Shown: positions 8,338 through 17,709, numbered from the stretch's first letter. The stretch is DNA of 64,000 bases from an uncultured Lachnospira sp. (GCA_910587485.1 CAJUKN010000003.1:28361-92360), one strand, 5' to 3'. The notes: generated from the sequence alone by a model not told the origin. Program-made: numbers and translations.

Positions 8338-9808
8338 AAATACAATTCTTTACAGAGGCAGTCTGAAAAGTTGTAATTATCACTGTTCGTATTGTCCATT
8401 TTCAAAGCATAAAATATCAGATAGGGAACTTGAAAAAGATAGAGCATGTTGGACAGCATTTTGTGAGAGTGTAAAAAAAAGAGTTACTGCGTTTTCAATA
8501 GGTGCTGTTTTTGTTACACCATATGGAGAAGCACTTATTCATCGTTGGTATTGGGAAGGATTGGCTTGTTTATCTCGTCTTGATGGGATAGACAAGGTAG
8601 GTGTTCAGACGAATGCTAGCTTTGCAGTTGAAAATTTTTTGAAAATTTTTACAGACTTAGGAGGAAAAGTAGATAAACTTTGTATTTGGGCAACCTTTCA
8701 CCCAGAAATGACCGATATTGATTCGTTTATTTTACAATGCAATAGGCTTCTTGAAAAAGGAGTTCATTTGAGTGTTGGCGCAGTTGGCGTACCTGAAAAT
8801 ATTGAGATTATAAAGAAATTAAGAGATAAACTTCCAAAAAATATTTATTTATGGATGAATAAAATGGATGGTCTAAAAAGAAAGTATACGATTGATGAAT
8901 TAAATACATTTATAAAAATAGACCCCCTTTTTATAAATGAATTGAATTATCCAAAAGCTTTGGCGTCTATGTGTAAAAATCGATGTTTTGTCGAGGCAGA
9001 TGGACAGATACATTCTTGCAATATCAGTAATATAAAGCCTGTTAATTGGTATGAAGGCACAAAAGAAGACATTTTTAATCCATTATGCCATAATAAAAGG
9101 TGTTCTTGTTATCTTGCTTACAGTGGAAGGACAGATTTTTATTCTAAAAATTTTTTTGGGAAATATCCTATTTTTAGGATTCCTAAAAAAACAAAGGCAA
9201 TCTTTTTTGACTTAGATGGTACACTTCTTGATGAAGGTTCAAAAAATGGACTATCACCAAAAACTTATCAATATTTAATGGAATTAAAACATGATTTTTT
9301 ATTATTTTATGCGACTTCGATGCCAAGAGAAGAAGTAATAAAACGTTTAAAAGGAGCTATTCATTTATTTCAAGGAGGAGTTCTTGCTTCAGGGGCATAT
9401 TTGTACTTAAATGATAAAACAGGTTTAAAATCAAACTATTACCCAATAAAAATAAATGATTTGATAAATTTACGACAATTTTTAAAAAAAGTAAAAGCTC
9501 GATTTCAATTCTATGAAATAAATGGTATAATCTACAAGATAACATTGATAAAAAATGTTCATTTTACATGGAGTGATGAAGAATGTGCTTTGATAAAGGC
9601 GTTTTTTAAGGAATCAGAGTGTCGTTTATTTATTGAAAACCATTGTTTGCAGATTGTTGCTAAAGATAGAAATAAAGGTACAGGTATTTTAGAGATTTGT
9701 ACATGGCTTGGTATTTCGGCAAAACATGTGTTATCTGTGGGGAATGATAAGGAAGACATTGCGATGGAAAATGTTTGTGGTGCCTATGTTAAAATACATA
9801 GATACTAA
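8330..9808 (+). CDS. STM4011 family radical SAM protein fused to a HAD phosphatase
   Basis: 492 residues in two parts. Residues 1 to about 280 form a radical SAM domain with C15xxxC19xxC22 (SCNYHCSYC) and later cysteine clusters (MCKNRCF, SCN, CHNKRCSC at about 216-262) that could hold an auxiliary Fe-S cluster. This half fits STM4011. From about residue 285 a HAD domain begins: FFDLDGTLLDEG (about 292, nucleophile DxD), a Cof-type cap, and GNDKEDIAM near the C-terminus (metal aspartates). As I recall the family, STM4011 proteins are shorter, so the HAD half looks like a lineage-specific addition. The start ATG 8330 has GGGAG 7 nt upstream and overlaps STM4012. Confidence 0.75.
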   Translation: MVKNTILYRGSLKSCNYHCSYCPFSKHKISDRELEKDRACWTAFCESVKKRVTAFSIGAVFVTPYGEALIHRWYWEGLACLSRLDGIDKVGVQTNASFAVENFLKIFTDLGGKVDKLCIWATFHPEMTDIDSFILQCNRLLEKGVHLSVGAVGVPENIEIIKKLRDKLPKNIYLWMNKMDGLKRKYTIDELNTFIKIDPLFINELNYPKALASMCKNRCFVEADGQIHSCNISNIKPVNWYEGTKEDIFNPLCHNKRCSCYLAYSGRTDFYSKNFFGKYPIFRIPKKTKAIFFDLDGTLLDEGSKNGLSPKTYQYLMELKHDFLLFYATSMPREEVIKRLKGAIHLFQGGVLASGAYLYLNDKTGLKSNYYPIKINDLINLRQFLKKVKARFQFYEINGIIYKITLIKNVHFTWSDEECALIKAFFKESECRLFIENHCLQIVAKDRNKGTGILEICTWLGISAKHVLSVGNDKEDIAMENVCGAYVKIHRY

Positions 9809-9843
9809 AGTTTGCAGAGAAAAGAAAGGCGTGGTGATTGGAT

Positions 9844-10668
9844 ATGTATGAATTTACGGAAGATTGTATTACTGGAATTGAAGAGATTGATAGGGAACAT
9901 GAGCATTTATTTCAGGTAATTAATGAGGCATATGGTTTACTAAATACTGCAAATAACCATGTTGTTATGGCTAGAGGCTTAGTAAAGGAGCTAAAAAAAT
10001 ATGCAGCGATTCATTTTGAACATGAAGAGGCCTATATGAAGAAGATTGACGACCCTGAATTACCTAGACAAAAAAGAGAGCATGAAGCGTTTACCAAGAA
10101 AGTTAATGAGATTTATATTGATGATTTAGATGAAGAGAAAAGCAAAAAAATGTTGGAGGAGTTGTTGTTGTTCCTCTCAAATTGGTTATATCGTCATATA
10201 CTTGGAAGTGATATTATGATTGGAAAGATGGCAACAGTTGCTGTCCCTTCAACTCAGCCAAAGAAACAATCTTTTCAATTTACACAAGAGTATAAAACCA
10301 ATATTGATTTTATAGACGAAGAGCATAAACAGTTATTTCAAATTATTCAAAATGTATATGATGTTATACATATGGAATATGTACATGATAAATTTGATAG
10401 AATTGTCAATGTGTTAAAGGATTTAAAGGATTATACAGATAAACATTTTACAGATGAAGAAGAGTATATGGAGCGTATTCAATATAAAGATATTGAAGTT
10501 CAACGATTAGCTCATAGAGCGTTTATTGAACGATTAAATCAAGTTGATTTGGAATCCATCGATAATAATCAAGAAGAATATCTTGAAGAACTGATTAATT
10601 TTTTATTAGAGTGGCTTAAAAATCATATTTTAAAAATGGATAAAAAAATACCTGTGGAACAATCATAG
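9844..10668 (+). CDS. Tandem bacteriohemerythrin
   Basis: 274 residues built from two hemerythrin domains (about 1-130 and 140-274) that bind O2 at a di-iron site in a four-helix bundle. Each half shows IDxEH, HFxxEExYM and WLxxHILxxD. In both halves the usual HxxxH pair is QxxxH (RQKREHEAF and VQRLAHRAF), so one classical iron histidine is replaced by glutamine. It probably serves as oxygen scavenger or sensor in an anaerobe. Start options are TTG 9838 or ATG 9844, and ATG is preferred. It follows the STM operon after 35 nt and may be partly co-transcribed; the next strong terminator is at 10861-10891. Confidence 0.85.
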   Translation: MYEFTEDCITGIEEIDREHEHLFQVINEAYGLLNTANNHVVMARGLVKELKKYAAIHFEHEEAYMKKIDDPELPRQKREHEAFTKKVNEIYIDDLDEEKSKKMLEELLLFLSNWLYRHILGSDIMIGKMATVAVPSTQPKKQSFQFTQEYKTNIDFIDEEHKQLFQIIQNVYDVIHMEYVHDKFDRIVNVLKDLKDYTDKHFTDEEEYMERIQYKDIEVQRLAHRAFIERLNQVDLESIDNNQEEYLEELINFLLEWLKNHILKMDKKIPVEQS

Positions 10669-10801
10669 TTTGATTACTGTAACATGTTTAATTATTTATA
10701 GATTGTTTAAAGGTAACATTTGTGATACATAGTATTTATAAAATAAAATAGGATATATAATTTTTATCAAATATTCATAAATTATATAGAAAAATTATTT
10801 T

Positions 10802-10893
10802 CGTAAGAAATGAGCCAAGTGGTGTGCTTGTATAAGCATTTGGCAAGTGTTGCGAAAGTTAAATACCCCGTCAGCTTGCTGCGGGGTATTTGA
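10802..10893 (+). repeat. Dispersed repeat family A, copy A1
   Basis: It shares with copies near 15.4, 23.6 and 28.9 kb a left segment GAGCCAAGTGG...CTTG...ATTTGGCAA and a right segment AGCTTGCTGCGGGGTATTTGA. No coding capacity. It sits in an intergenic gap, and its right end doubles as a terminator. Confidence 0.6.
10861..10891 (+). terminator. Strong hairpin, probable terminator
   Basis: AAATACCCCG (10861-10870) pairs perfectly with CGGGGTATTT (10882-10891), and the loop contains CAGC/GCTG that can extend the stem. The following TGATTTTA is a weak U tract. It lies downstream of the hemerythrin gene and is part of repeat A1. Confidence 0.6.
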
Positions 10894-10995
10894 TTTTACA
10901 ATAGTCCATCTTTATTTTATAGTTTTATTATGATATAATTGCCGTGTTTACGATTTTATATATTTTACAGACAAAGAGAAAGGGCATTGATTTAT

Positions 10996-12042
10996 ATGAG
11001 TAATAAACTAAAAAAACGACTTGGTCAAATTCTTTTATTTGCTCTTGTAATGGGTTTTACATTCTTTACAGTATTTGAAGGGCAAGACTTAAATGAAATA
11101 TTGGATTCTTTACAATCATTATCCCCTTTAGCGTTGATAGCTGCCTTAATTTCTTCATTTTTATATGTGTCCTGTGAAGGATTTATGATATGGTTTATGT
11201 TTGCTTCCCATAATGGAATAAAAGGATTTTTCCAATGTATAAGTTATGCGTTTATTGGATTTTTTTACAGCGGCATAACGCCTTCAGCTTCTGGCGGTCA
11301 GCCAATGCAGTTATATTATATAAAAAAAGATGGATATAGTTTTTCTAAAAGTTGTGCTACATTGACAGTAATTGCGGCAATGAACAAATTTGTTCTTGCC
11401 TCTGTTGGCGTTGTATTGCTTCTTTTCTTTAATGATGTAATTAATGAAGTTTTTTATGGACATATGGGTTGGTATTATCTAGGGCTGATTATTGTCGTAT
11501 TTTGGGTAGTGTTTCTTTTGTTTATTATGATAAAACCAGATTTGATAGAACGAATAGCACAGTCTATATTAAGAGGATTGGTAAAGATACATATATTAAA
11601 GGATTCCGAAAAAAATGTGAAAGCAATTCATGGATTTTTTGATGGATATAGAGATGTGAAAAGGTCTTTGTTGGAGAATAGGAAAAAAGTTACATATATG
11701 TTTTTAGTAAGTTATTTACAACGATTTTTCTTGGTTGTATTAACTTATATTGTATATAGAGGATTTGGATTGTCAGGCAGTAGTATTCAATACATTATGT
11801 TGGTACAGATAGCAATTATGATATCCGTAGATATGCTTCCATTGCCGGGCGCACAGGGGATTACAGAGTTTTTATATAAAAGAGTGTTTGAAGGTGTATT
11901 TACAAATAAATATCTTACTGCTTCCATGTGCGTTACAAGGTTTGCAAATTTTTACTTTTTATTATTAGTAGGTATTTTGGTAGTATTAGGAAAAGCAATT
12001 TCTAATCATTATAAAAATAAAAATGGCATGTTAGACAAATAA
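10996..12042 (+). CDS. Lysylphosphatidylglycerol-synthase-TM/YbhN-like flippase family protein
   Basis: 348-residue integral membrane protein with about eight hydrophobic helices. It contains GFFYSGITPSASGGQP (about residues 75-90) and MLPLPGAQGITEFLY (about 280), the conserved re-entrant motifs of the LPG_synthase_TM (UPF0104) family. Members flip or transport lipids, or are the membrane half of MprF; here no soluble synthetase domain is attached. The start ATG 10996 follows AGAAAGGG; the open frame extends upstream to 10939 but lacks a ribosome site. Confidence 0.75.
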   Translation: MSNKLKKRLGQILLFALVMGFTFFTVFEGQDLNEILDSLQSLSPLALIAALISSFLYVSCEGFMIWFMFASHNGIKGFFQCISYAFIGFFYSGITPSASGGQPMQLYYIKKDGYSFSKSCATLTVIAAMNKFVLASVGVVLLLFFNDVINEVFYGHMGWYYLGLIIVVFWVVFLLFIMIKPDLIERIAQSILRGLVKIHILKDSEKNVKAIHGFFDGYRDVKRSLLENRKKVTYMFLVSYLQRFFLVVLTYIVYRGFGLSGSSIQYIMLVQIAIMISVDMLPLPGAQGITEFLYKRVFEGVFTNKYLTASMCVTRFANFYFLLLVGILVVLGKAISNHYKNKNGMLDK

Positions 12043-12135
12043 TAGTTGTATTATTTTATTTGAAATAATTGAATCATTTATAGATATTTATGTTAGAAAT
12101 AAATTGTTTCACAATTTTAATAAAATTGACCGAAC

Positions 12136-12167
12136 ACTTTGTGTCTGTACCTTCCTTGACACAAAGT
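12136..12167 (+). promoter_or_regulatory. Inverted repeat in the leader of the DUF975 gene
   Basis: ACTTTGTGTC (12136-12145) and GACACAAAGT (12158-12167) are perfect 10-nt arms with a 12-nt loop. They are followed by a second weak pairing and the family E leader ending at ATG 12225. It could be an RNA hairpin or a dimeric operator. Confidence 0.4.
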
Positions 12168-12224
12168 TACCAAAAAGAACGAAAGATTCTTTACGCAAAA
12201 AACAGCACAGAAATGAGGATTGAT

Positions 12225-14165
12225 ATGTATAACAGAAAAGCATTTAAAAAATCAGCGAAGATTGCAGTAAAAAATCATATTCTTATTTATATTGTATCTT
12301 TAATTGTATCAGCAGTGCTTGGTATAGCTTACACAAGTTCTATTGATATATTTACAATAAATGAAGATATATCATTATGGATACAGTATTATCAATCTGA
12401 AACAAATCAAGACGTCGATGAAATGCTTGATAACATACCAACATCGGGCGGTATCAGTCTATATTCCAAACTTAAAAGCGTATGGGGTGAATTAGCACAA
12501 GGTAAGATTAATGAAATGAAAGATAAAACACAGCAGGAAATACAACAAACGGTGGATAAGGATGCTGCCATTAAAGAAAATGTGATATTGGGGCGGTCGC
12601 AAGGGGTATTTTCTTCAATCGTTAATTATATATCTAGTGGACAAATTTTGGTATCCATTATCTTATTGTTTAAAAATATTACAGGTTCAGACAATGCAGC
12701 AATTGTATTGTTTATATTACTTAGTTTTGTTGTTTTAATGGCGGTTTGGATATTCTTTTTTAATATATTTAGTATCATATATAAACGAATTTTTATGGAG
12801 GGACGTATATATAAGGAAGTGCCTATTCAGAGATTTGCATATATTTTTAAATCCGGTAAATGGTGCAAAGCGGCAATGACTATGCTGTTAAAAGATGTTT
12901 ATGAAATATTGTGGCTATTTACGATTGTAGGTGCATTTATTAAAAAATATTCGTATTTTATGGTTCCATATATTGTAGCAGAAAATCCAGATATCTCGCC
13001 TAATACTGCTATAACATTATCACGAAAGATGATGCGTGGTCATAAATGGCAGTGTTTTGTGCTGTCTTGGTCTTTCATATTATGGGAAATATTAGACTTT
13101 TTTTCATATGGAATCATTGGGGCTATTTATCTAAATCCTTATAAAGAAGCTACATTTGCTGAGTATTATGTGTATATCCGAAATCTTGCAAAAGAAAATG
13201 GCATTGAAAATATTGATTTATTAAATGATAAATATTTATATGAAATACCAGACGAAGAAGTGATTAAGGCAACATATAAAGAAGAATATGAATTAGTGAA
13301 TAAACCGTTGCCAGAATATAAAAAGAAAAAGGGAATCATTGGATTTTTAAATAATACATTTGGAATTACCTTATTTTATGGAAAAGAAGATGAAATTTAT
13401 CAAGAGCATATGTCTCAAGTGATTGCTATAAAACATGTTAATAGTGTTGTATCGGGTAAGACCTATCCTATAAAAATGAGTAAGGTATATGATGCCTCAA
13501 AAGAAAATATGGTAAAAAAATGGATTCGAGATTTGCGTTATATGAGACATTATTCGGTTGTGTCGTTAGTTATGATGTTTTTTGCTGTTTCTTTTATTGG
13601 TTGGATTTGGGAAGTGATTTTGCACTTGATAGAAGATGGTCGATTTGTCAATAGAGGTGTGCTTCATGGACCGTGGCTTCCAATATATGGTGCGGGAGGC
13701 ATATTAATCTTATTGTTATTATTTAAATTTAGAAAAAATCCAGTGTTGGAATTTATAACAGCCATTATAGTATGTGGTGTAGTAGAATATTTTACATCAT
13801 GGTATCTTGAAATTGCCCATAATGGAAAAAAATGGTGGGATTATACAGGGTATTTCTTAAACTTAAATGGAAGAATATGTGCAGAAGGTTTACTTGTATT
13901 TGGATTAGGTGGAATAGCCTTTGTATATATTGTTGCGCCAATGTTGGATAATCTATTAAGGAAAATTTCGATGGCAATCTTAGTTCCTATATGTATTGCA
14001 TTGATTATAATATTTATGGTGGACAAGATTTATTCCAATGAGCATCCTAATGAAGGTAAAGGAATAACCGATTACGCATTGAGCGAAGAAGCTTCGTTTT
14101 ATAATCAAGATAGGGAGGAAAGTGTATGCTTGCAATCATTTTATCACCAGTATATGTCTTATTGA
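12225..14165 (+). CDS. DUF975-like + putative ABC-transporter type IV (PF06541-like) membrane protein
   Basis: 646 residues. The N-terminal part is DUF975-like: MYNRKAFKKSAK then several helices, with KSGKWCKAAMTMLLKD and LSRKMMRGHKWQCF. After a soluble linker (about residues 330-430) the C-terminal half matches the putative permease family: FIGWIWEVILHL, GVLHGPWLPIYGAGG and the conserved WWDYTGYFLNLNGRICAEG. The start is ATG 12225 behind GAAATGAGGATTGAT; an in-frame frame upstream to 12090 runs through the hairpin leader and is unlikely to be coding. It overlaps the metallophosphoesterase by 40 nt. Transport function is unproven because no ATPase is adjacent. Confidence 0.75.
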   Translation: MYNRKAFKKSAKIAVKNHILIYIVSLIVSAVLGIAYTSSIDIFTINEDISLWIQYYQSETNQDVDEMLDNIPTSGGISLYSKLKSVWGELAQGKINEMKDKTQQEIQQTVDKDAAIKENVILGRSQGVFSSIVNYISSGQILVSIILLFKNITGSDNAAIVLFILLSFVVLMAVWIFFFNIFSIIYKRIFMEGRIYKEVPIQRFAYIFKSGKWCKAAMTMLLKDVYEILWLFTIVGAFIKKYSYFMVPYIVAENPDISPNTAITLSRKMMRGHKWQCFVLSWSFILWEILDFFSYGIIGAIYLNPYKEATFAEYYVYIRNLAKENGIENIDLLNDKYLYEIPDEEVIKATYKEEYELVNKPLPEYKKKKGIIGFLNNTFGITLFYGKEDEIYQEHMSQVIAIKHVNSVVSGKTYPIKMSKVYDASKENMVKKWIRDLRYMRHYSVVSLVMMFFAVSFIGWIWEVILHLIEDGRFVNRGVLHGPWLPIYGAGGILILLLLFKFRKNPVLEFITAIIVCGVVEYFTSWYLEIAHNGKKWWDYTGYFLNLNGRICAEGLLVFGLGGIAFVYIVAPMLDNLLRKISMAILVPICIALIIIFMVDKIYSNEHPNEGKGITDYALSEEASFYNQDREESVCLQSFYHQYMSY

Positions 14166-15316
14166 ATGTATATTTTTTAATGCGATTGTTTATCTGGTTA
14201 AAAAATATTCATGTAAAAACAAAAAAATGGTATATTCGTGTACCTATTCTTATTGTATATATATTTTTTGCAAGTGCTATGATTGTTGGATTTTTTCTTC
14301 CAAAAGGTTCCGATATAAAAGCAGCTATGGTTAGTATAGGCAATTACTGGTATGGTGTGGGATTATATACAGCCATAGCGCTTATTGTTGCAGATTTAGC
14401 AAGATTTATTGTGATAGTGACAAAAAGGAATAGGCTTAGGACAAGAAAAATACATATACTTGCAGGAATTTTATGTCTAGTATTTATTATATCATGCAGT
14501 ACATATGGTGTCATTCATGCAGGGGTAATATATACAACAAATTATGAAGTTTCTGTTGACAAAAAAGCAGGCGATATCAAATCCATGAATATTGTTCTGG
14601 TTGCAGACCTTCATATGGGATACAACATACGACAAAAACAGATTAAGCAAATGGTAGAAAAAATAAATGCAAGCAATCCAGACCTTGTTGTCATTGCAGG
14701 AGATATTTTTGACAATGATTATGATAGTCTTGATAATCCAGATGAATTGATTAATATTTTAAGGGACATTGTCAGTAAATACGGTGTATATGCGTGTTAT
14801 GGAAACCATGATATAGAAGAAAAAATTATGGGAGGATTTACATTTCGATTTGATAAAAGTGAAAAAAGACAAAGCGATATTCGTATGGATGAGTTTTTAG
14901 AAAAAGCTAATATCAAACTTCTTAGGGATGAGTATGTTCTTATTGATAATAGTTTTTATTTATATGGAAGACCAGATGCAGTAAGACCGGGAAGAGATAT
15001 TGATGTTAGAAAGACACCAGATGAGTTAGTAGAAGGACTAGAACAATCCAAACCAATTATTGTTATTGACCATGAGCCACGCCAGCTTGATGAGCTTGCA
15101 AATGCAGGTGTTGATTTAGATTTATGTGGACATACACATGATGGGCAGTTGTTTCCTTTGAATATCACATGCCGTCTTATATGGGAAAATTCATATGGTT
15201 ATCTAAAAAAAGGAAATATGCACAATATTGTGACTTCTGGGGTAGGGTTATATGGACCATTTATGAGAGTTGGCACAAATGCTGAAATATGTAATATAAA
15301 AGTATCATTTCAGTAA
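14126..15316 (+). CDS. Membrane-anchored metallophosphoesterase (YkuE-like)
   Basis: 396 residues. Three or four N-terminal helices (to about residue 140) precede a calcineurin-like phosphoesterase domain. Metal-binding blocks are VADLHMG (about 163), AGDIFDND (about 190), YGNHD (about 227), IDHEP (about 312) and CGHTHDGQ (about 333). It probably hydrolyses a phospholipid head group or phosphodiester at the membrane surface, as proposed for YkuE and UDP-diacylglucosamine hydrolase relatives. GGAGG is 8 nt before the ATG. It is translated with the upstream membrane protein, with which it overlaps. Confidence 0.8.
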   Translation: MLAIILSPVYVLLNVYFLMRLFIWLKNIHVKTKKWYIRVPILIVYIFFASAMIVGFFLPKGSDIKAAMVSIGNYWYGVGLYTAIALIVADLARFIVIVTKRNRLRTRKIHILAGILCLVFIISCSTYGVIHAGVIYTTNYEVSVDKKAGDIKSMNIVLVADLHMGYNIRQKQIKQMVEKINASNPDLVVIAGDIFDNDYDSLDNPDELINILRDIVSKYGVYACYGNHDIEEKIMGGFTFRFDKSEKRQSDIRMDEFLEKANIKLLRDEYVLIDNSFYLYGRPDAVRPGRDIDVRKTPDELVEGLEQSKPIIVIDHEPRQLDELANAGVDLDLCGHTHDGQLFPLNITCRLIWENSYGYLKKGNMHNIVTSGVGLYGPFMRVGTNAEICNIKVSFQ

Positions 15317-15390
15317 TGTGTTTTTAGTATTGTTTTTGTAAAGAAAAAAAGTTGCAAATATTTTTTACAATTACATAAAATAATTAAGAA

Positions 15391-15470
15391 GTCAAATACT
15401 TTGCAACAAGCTGCAATGCGTCCAAAGGAGGCTATGGTATTCAACCCTTGTGGCATTTATTACTCATGGG
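15391..15470 (-). repeat. Dispersed repeat family A, copy A3 (partial)
   Basis: Read on the minus strand it gives GTTGAATACCATAGC, then TTTGGACGCATTGCAGCTTG and GTATTTGAC. This matches the right half of copy A2 at 28.9 kb, including the TGGACGCATTG block. The left half is degenerate. Confidence 0.55.
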
Positions 15471-15501
15471 AATAAAAAATGGTAATAATTGTTTATAAAC
15501 A

Positions 15502-15530
15502 TTGACAAACAAATGTTCGTATTATATAAT
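15502..15530 (+). promoter_or_regulatory. Consensus promoter of the serine acetyltransferase gene
   Basis: TTGACA (15502-15507), a 17-nt spacer and TATAAT (15525-15530). The spacer contains AACAAATGTTCG, a short imperfect palindrome that could be an operator. The leader to the ATG is about 145 nt. Confidence 0.75.
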
Positions 15531-15681
15531 AATAAAAGTAGTGAGATATCATACTCTATAAAATGAACAAAAGAATATGTTAATGATGTAAAATAATTTT
15601 TTTCATCAAATAAGTTTGTTTAATAAAATAATAGAATAGTGAGCTATTTTTTCATAAATTTAACAAGAATGAGAGATTGTT

Positions 15682-16581
15682 ATGGAATATAATATAAAAA
15701 ACCGAATTACACAGATTGCAGATAGATTAAGTTATAATTATGAACAACAGGGGCTTTTTGAGGTTGGCGTTGACCAGCATCTTCCAAATAGGGAAGAAAT
15801 AATTGACATACTTAATGAGGTGAGAAGAATTGTATTTCCGGGATATTTTGGCACAGAAAATACAGCCTATGTCTCTTTAAATAGCTTTGCAGGCAATACA
15901 CTTGCAGGGATATATGAAAAGTTATATAAGCAAATTTATGTGGCATTATCTTATCATACGTTAGAAAAAGAACAGTCGGATATTGAATCAGAAGCACTGG
16001 CATTGACATTAAATTTCCTAGAGCAAATTCCTACCATTCAACAGCTTATATTAAAAGATGTTGAGGCAGAATTAGAGGGAGACCCAGCAGCAAACAGTAA
16101 AGAGGAAATTATTTTTTCATATCCAGGCATATATGCAATCTTTGTATATCGCATTGCACATGAGCTTTATCAATTACATGTTCCTTTTATTCCAAGAATT
16201 ATGACAGAACATGCGCATGGAAAAACCGGAATTGATATTAATCCGGGTGCAACGATTGGGGAGTATTTTTTTATTGACCATGGTACAGGAATTGTTATTG
16301 GTGAGACAACCGTTATAGGCAAACATGTAAAATTATATCAAGGTGTTACACTTGGGGCATTATCGCTTAGTCAAGGGCAGGCACTTTCAGGGGTAAAGAG
16401 ACATCCTACGATTGAGGACAATGTTGTTATCTATGCAAATGCTACAATTTTAGGCGGTGAGACCATTGTTGGGGAAAATTCTGTAGTGGCAGGTAATTCC
16501 TTTGTCACAGAATCCATACCGCCAAATACAAAAGTATCTGCAAATATTCCTGAATTGATGTTAAAAAGCAGAAAGAATTGA
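15682..16581 (+). CDS. cysE: Serine O-acetyltransferase
   Basis: 299 residues of the long clostridial/EpsC-like type. It makes O-acetylserine from serine and acetyl-CoA, the carbon skeleton for cysteine. An alpha-helical N-terminal part (to about 185) is followed by left-handed beta-helix hexapeptide repeats. The catalytic region is FIDHGTGIVIGET (about 197-210), with GVTLGALSL and the typical GGVKRHP-type loop as SGVKRHPTIED. It has its own promoter. The sulfhydrylase at 62.6 kb could serve the same sulfur pathway. AATGAGAG precedes the ATG. Downstream lies repeat B1. Confidence 0.9.
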   Translation: MEYNIKNRITQIADRLSYNYEQQGLFEVGVDQHLPNREEIIDILNEVRRIVFPGYFGTENTAYVSLNSFAGNTLAGIYEKLYKQIYVALSYHTLEKEQSDIESEALALTLNFLEQIPTIQQLILKDVEAELEGDPAANSKEEIIFSYPGIYAIFVYRIAHELYQLHVPFIPRIMTEHAHGKTGIDINPGATIGEYFFIDHGTGIVIGETTVIGKHVKLYQGVTLGALSLSQGQALSGVKRHPTIEDNVVIYANATILGGETIVGENSVVAGNSFVTESIPPNTKVSANIPELMLKSRKN

Positions 16582-16619
16582 TGACAAATAATTAGTATAG
16601 AAAGTAAATTGTTTTATAC

Positions 16620-16665
16620 AGTCAAGCGGATATTCCCAATCCACTTTGCTGCTTGCGCATAACCT
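16620..16665 (+). repeat. Dispersed repeat family B, copy B1
   Basis: AGTCAAGCGGATATT...AATC...TGCTGCTTGCGCATAACCTT, about 46 nt. It is matched by the reverse complement at 41699-41744 and a third copy at 31789-31833. It starts about 40 nt after the cysE stop. TAACCTTA (16660-16667) also pairs with TAAGGTTA (16688-16695), giving an 8-bp hairpin that may terminate transcription weakly. Confidence 0.55.
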
Positions 16666-16782
16666 TAAATAGGCAAATTTTTTCCAATAAGGTTAAAGAA
16701 GATTTAACTAACAATTTATACTGTTTCAAGTAGTAATAAGTGTTTTTTATACTTGTAAGTAATACAACAATGGAGGATTTAT

Positions 16783-17709
16783 ATGGAAAAAGACAAAGAA
16801 TTTAATATCAGTAAAGAACAAGTATTAACCATTATAAAAGAAATTGAAGAAAAAACGGCAAAAAATGAGTATCATATTACAATTAACTATAATAGAACCC
16901 CCGGTCTTTTTGATGATAAATTTGGCGGACTGCCTTATTGGGATTTGAGCAAAGAATATCCAAGAGATGAAAATGGTGATAGTTTAGTACTTCTTGCACA
17001 GATTAATCTTGATGGTTTGGAACGTCTTAATAACAGTGATGGAATTGAACTTCCACAAAAAGGAATGTTACAATTTTTCCATGCAGTCAATGATTTATAT
17101 GGTTTTGACTTTGATGCAGATACAGGCTGTGATTTAAAAAACAATAAAGGATATAAGGTGGTCTACCATGAAACGGTTGACACAAGTGTAACAGAGGAAC
17201 AGATAAGAGCGTTAAATATTGATACAACAGAAGATGTAGAAAAACAATTTACACCTATAGAAAAAACATCAGCTATTGATTTACATATAGAAAAGACATC
17301 TCTTGGCATGAGTGATTATCGATGGAATAAATTATTTCTCCAATTATTAAAAGAAAAATTTGGAATTGTTGTACCAGAAGAATGTTGTATGTATGATATT
17401 TTAGATGATGATATTTATGAAATGCTTGATGAGATGGAAGAAGAGCGACAGGAAAAAAAGGAAGAGTTCGGAAAATATCAGCATCATATGATGGGATATG
17501 CTGACTTTACTCAATTTGACCCAAGAGAAGGCAATAAAAAATTACAAAAATATGATGTTGTTTTGCTTCAGATAGATTCAGATTATAATAATGAAAATAG
17601 TACATGTATACTGTGGGGCGATTGTGGAATTGGTAATTTTTTTATTAATCACGAGGATTTAAAAAATAAAAATTTTAATGATATATTATATAATTGGGAT
17701 TGCTGTTAA
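16783..17709 (+). CDS. DUF1963 (YwqG-like) protein
   Basis: 308 residues. FGGLPYWDLSKEYPRDENG with LLAQINLDGL (about residues 45-75) and GMLQFFHAV are diagnostic of DUF1963. The C-terminal half has GYADFTQFDPREG and LLQIDSD...CILWGDCGIGNFFI, also typical. The molecular role is unknown. The family is often carried with SUKH-type immunity genes, as it is here, where it opens a run of such genes. GGAGG lies 7 nt before the ATG. Confidence 0.8.
   Translation: MEKDKEFNISKEQVLTIIKEIEEKTAKNEYHITINYNRTPGLFDDKFGGLPYWDLSKEYPRDENGDSLVLLAQINLDGLERLNNSDGIELPQKGMLQFFHAVNDLYGFDFDADTGCDLKNNKGYKVVYHETVDTSVTEEQIRALNIDTTEDVEKQFTPIEKTSAIDLHIEKTSLGMSDYRWNKLFLQLLKEKFGIVVPEECCMYDILDDDIYEMLDEMEEERQEKKEEFGKYQHHMMGYADFTQFDPREGNKKLQKYDVVLLQIDSDYNNENSTCILWGDCGIGNFFINHEDLKNKNFNDILYNWDCC

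Larger units (their letters stand above)
10669..10995. other. 327-nt gene-free stretch with repeat A1 and a terminator
   Basis: The stretch after the hemerythrin gene holds AT-rich sequence, then a copy of dispersed repeat A (10802-10893) whose right end forms a strong hairpin, then a likely promoter zone for the flippase-like gene (TATGATATAAT around 10929-10939). No protein-coding signal was seen. Confidence 0.5.
15317..15681. other. 365-nt gene-free stretch: repeat A3 and cysE promoter
   Basis: It contains a minus-oriented partial copy of repeat A (15391-15470) and a consensus promoter (15502-15530), then about 150 nt of AT-rich leader before cysE. No riboswitch-like conserved core was recognised in the leader. 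Confidence 0.5.

Noticed and set aside
12090..12224. 45 extra N-terminal codons for the DUF975-like protein
   Set aside because: The segment covers an inverted repeat and the family E leader; ATG 12225 has the proper ribosome site.
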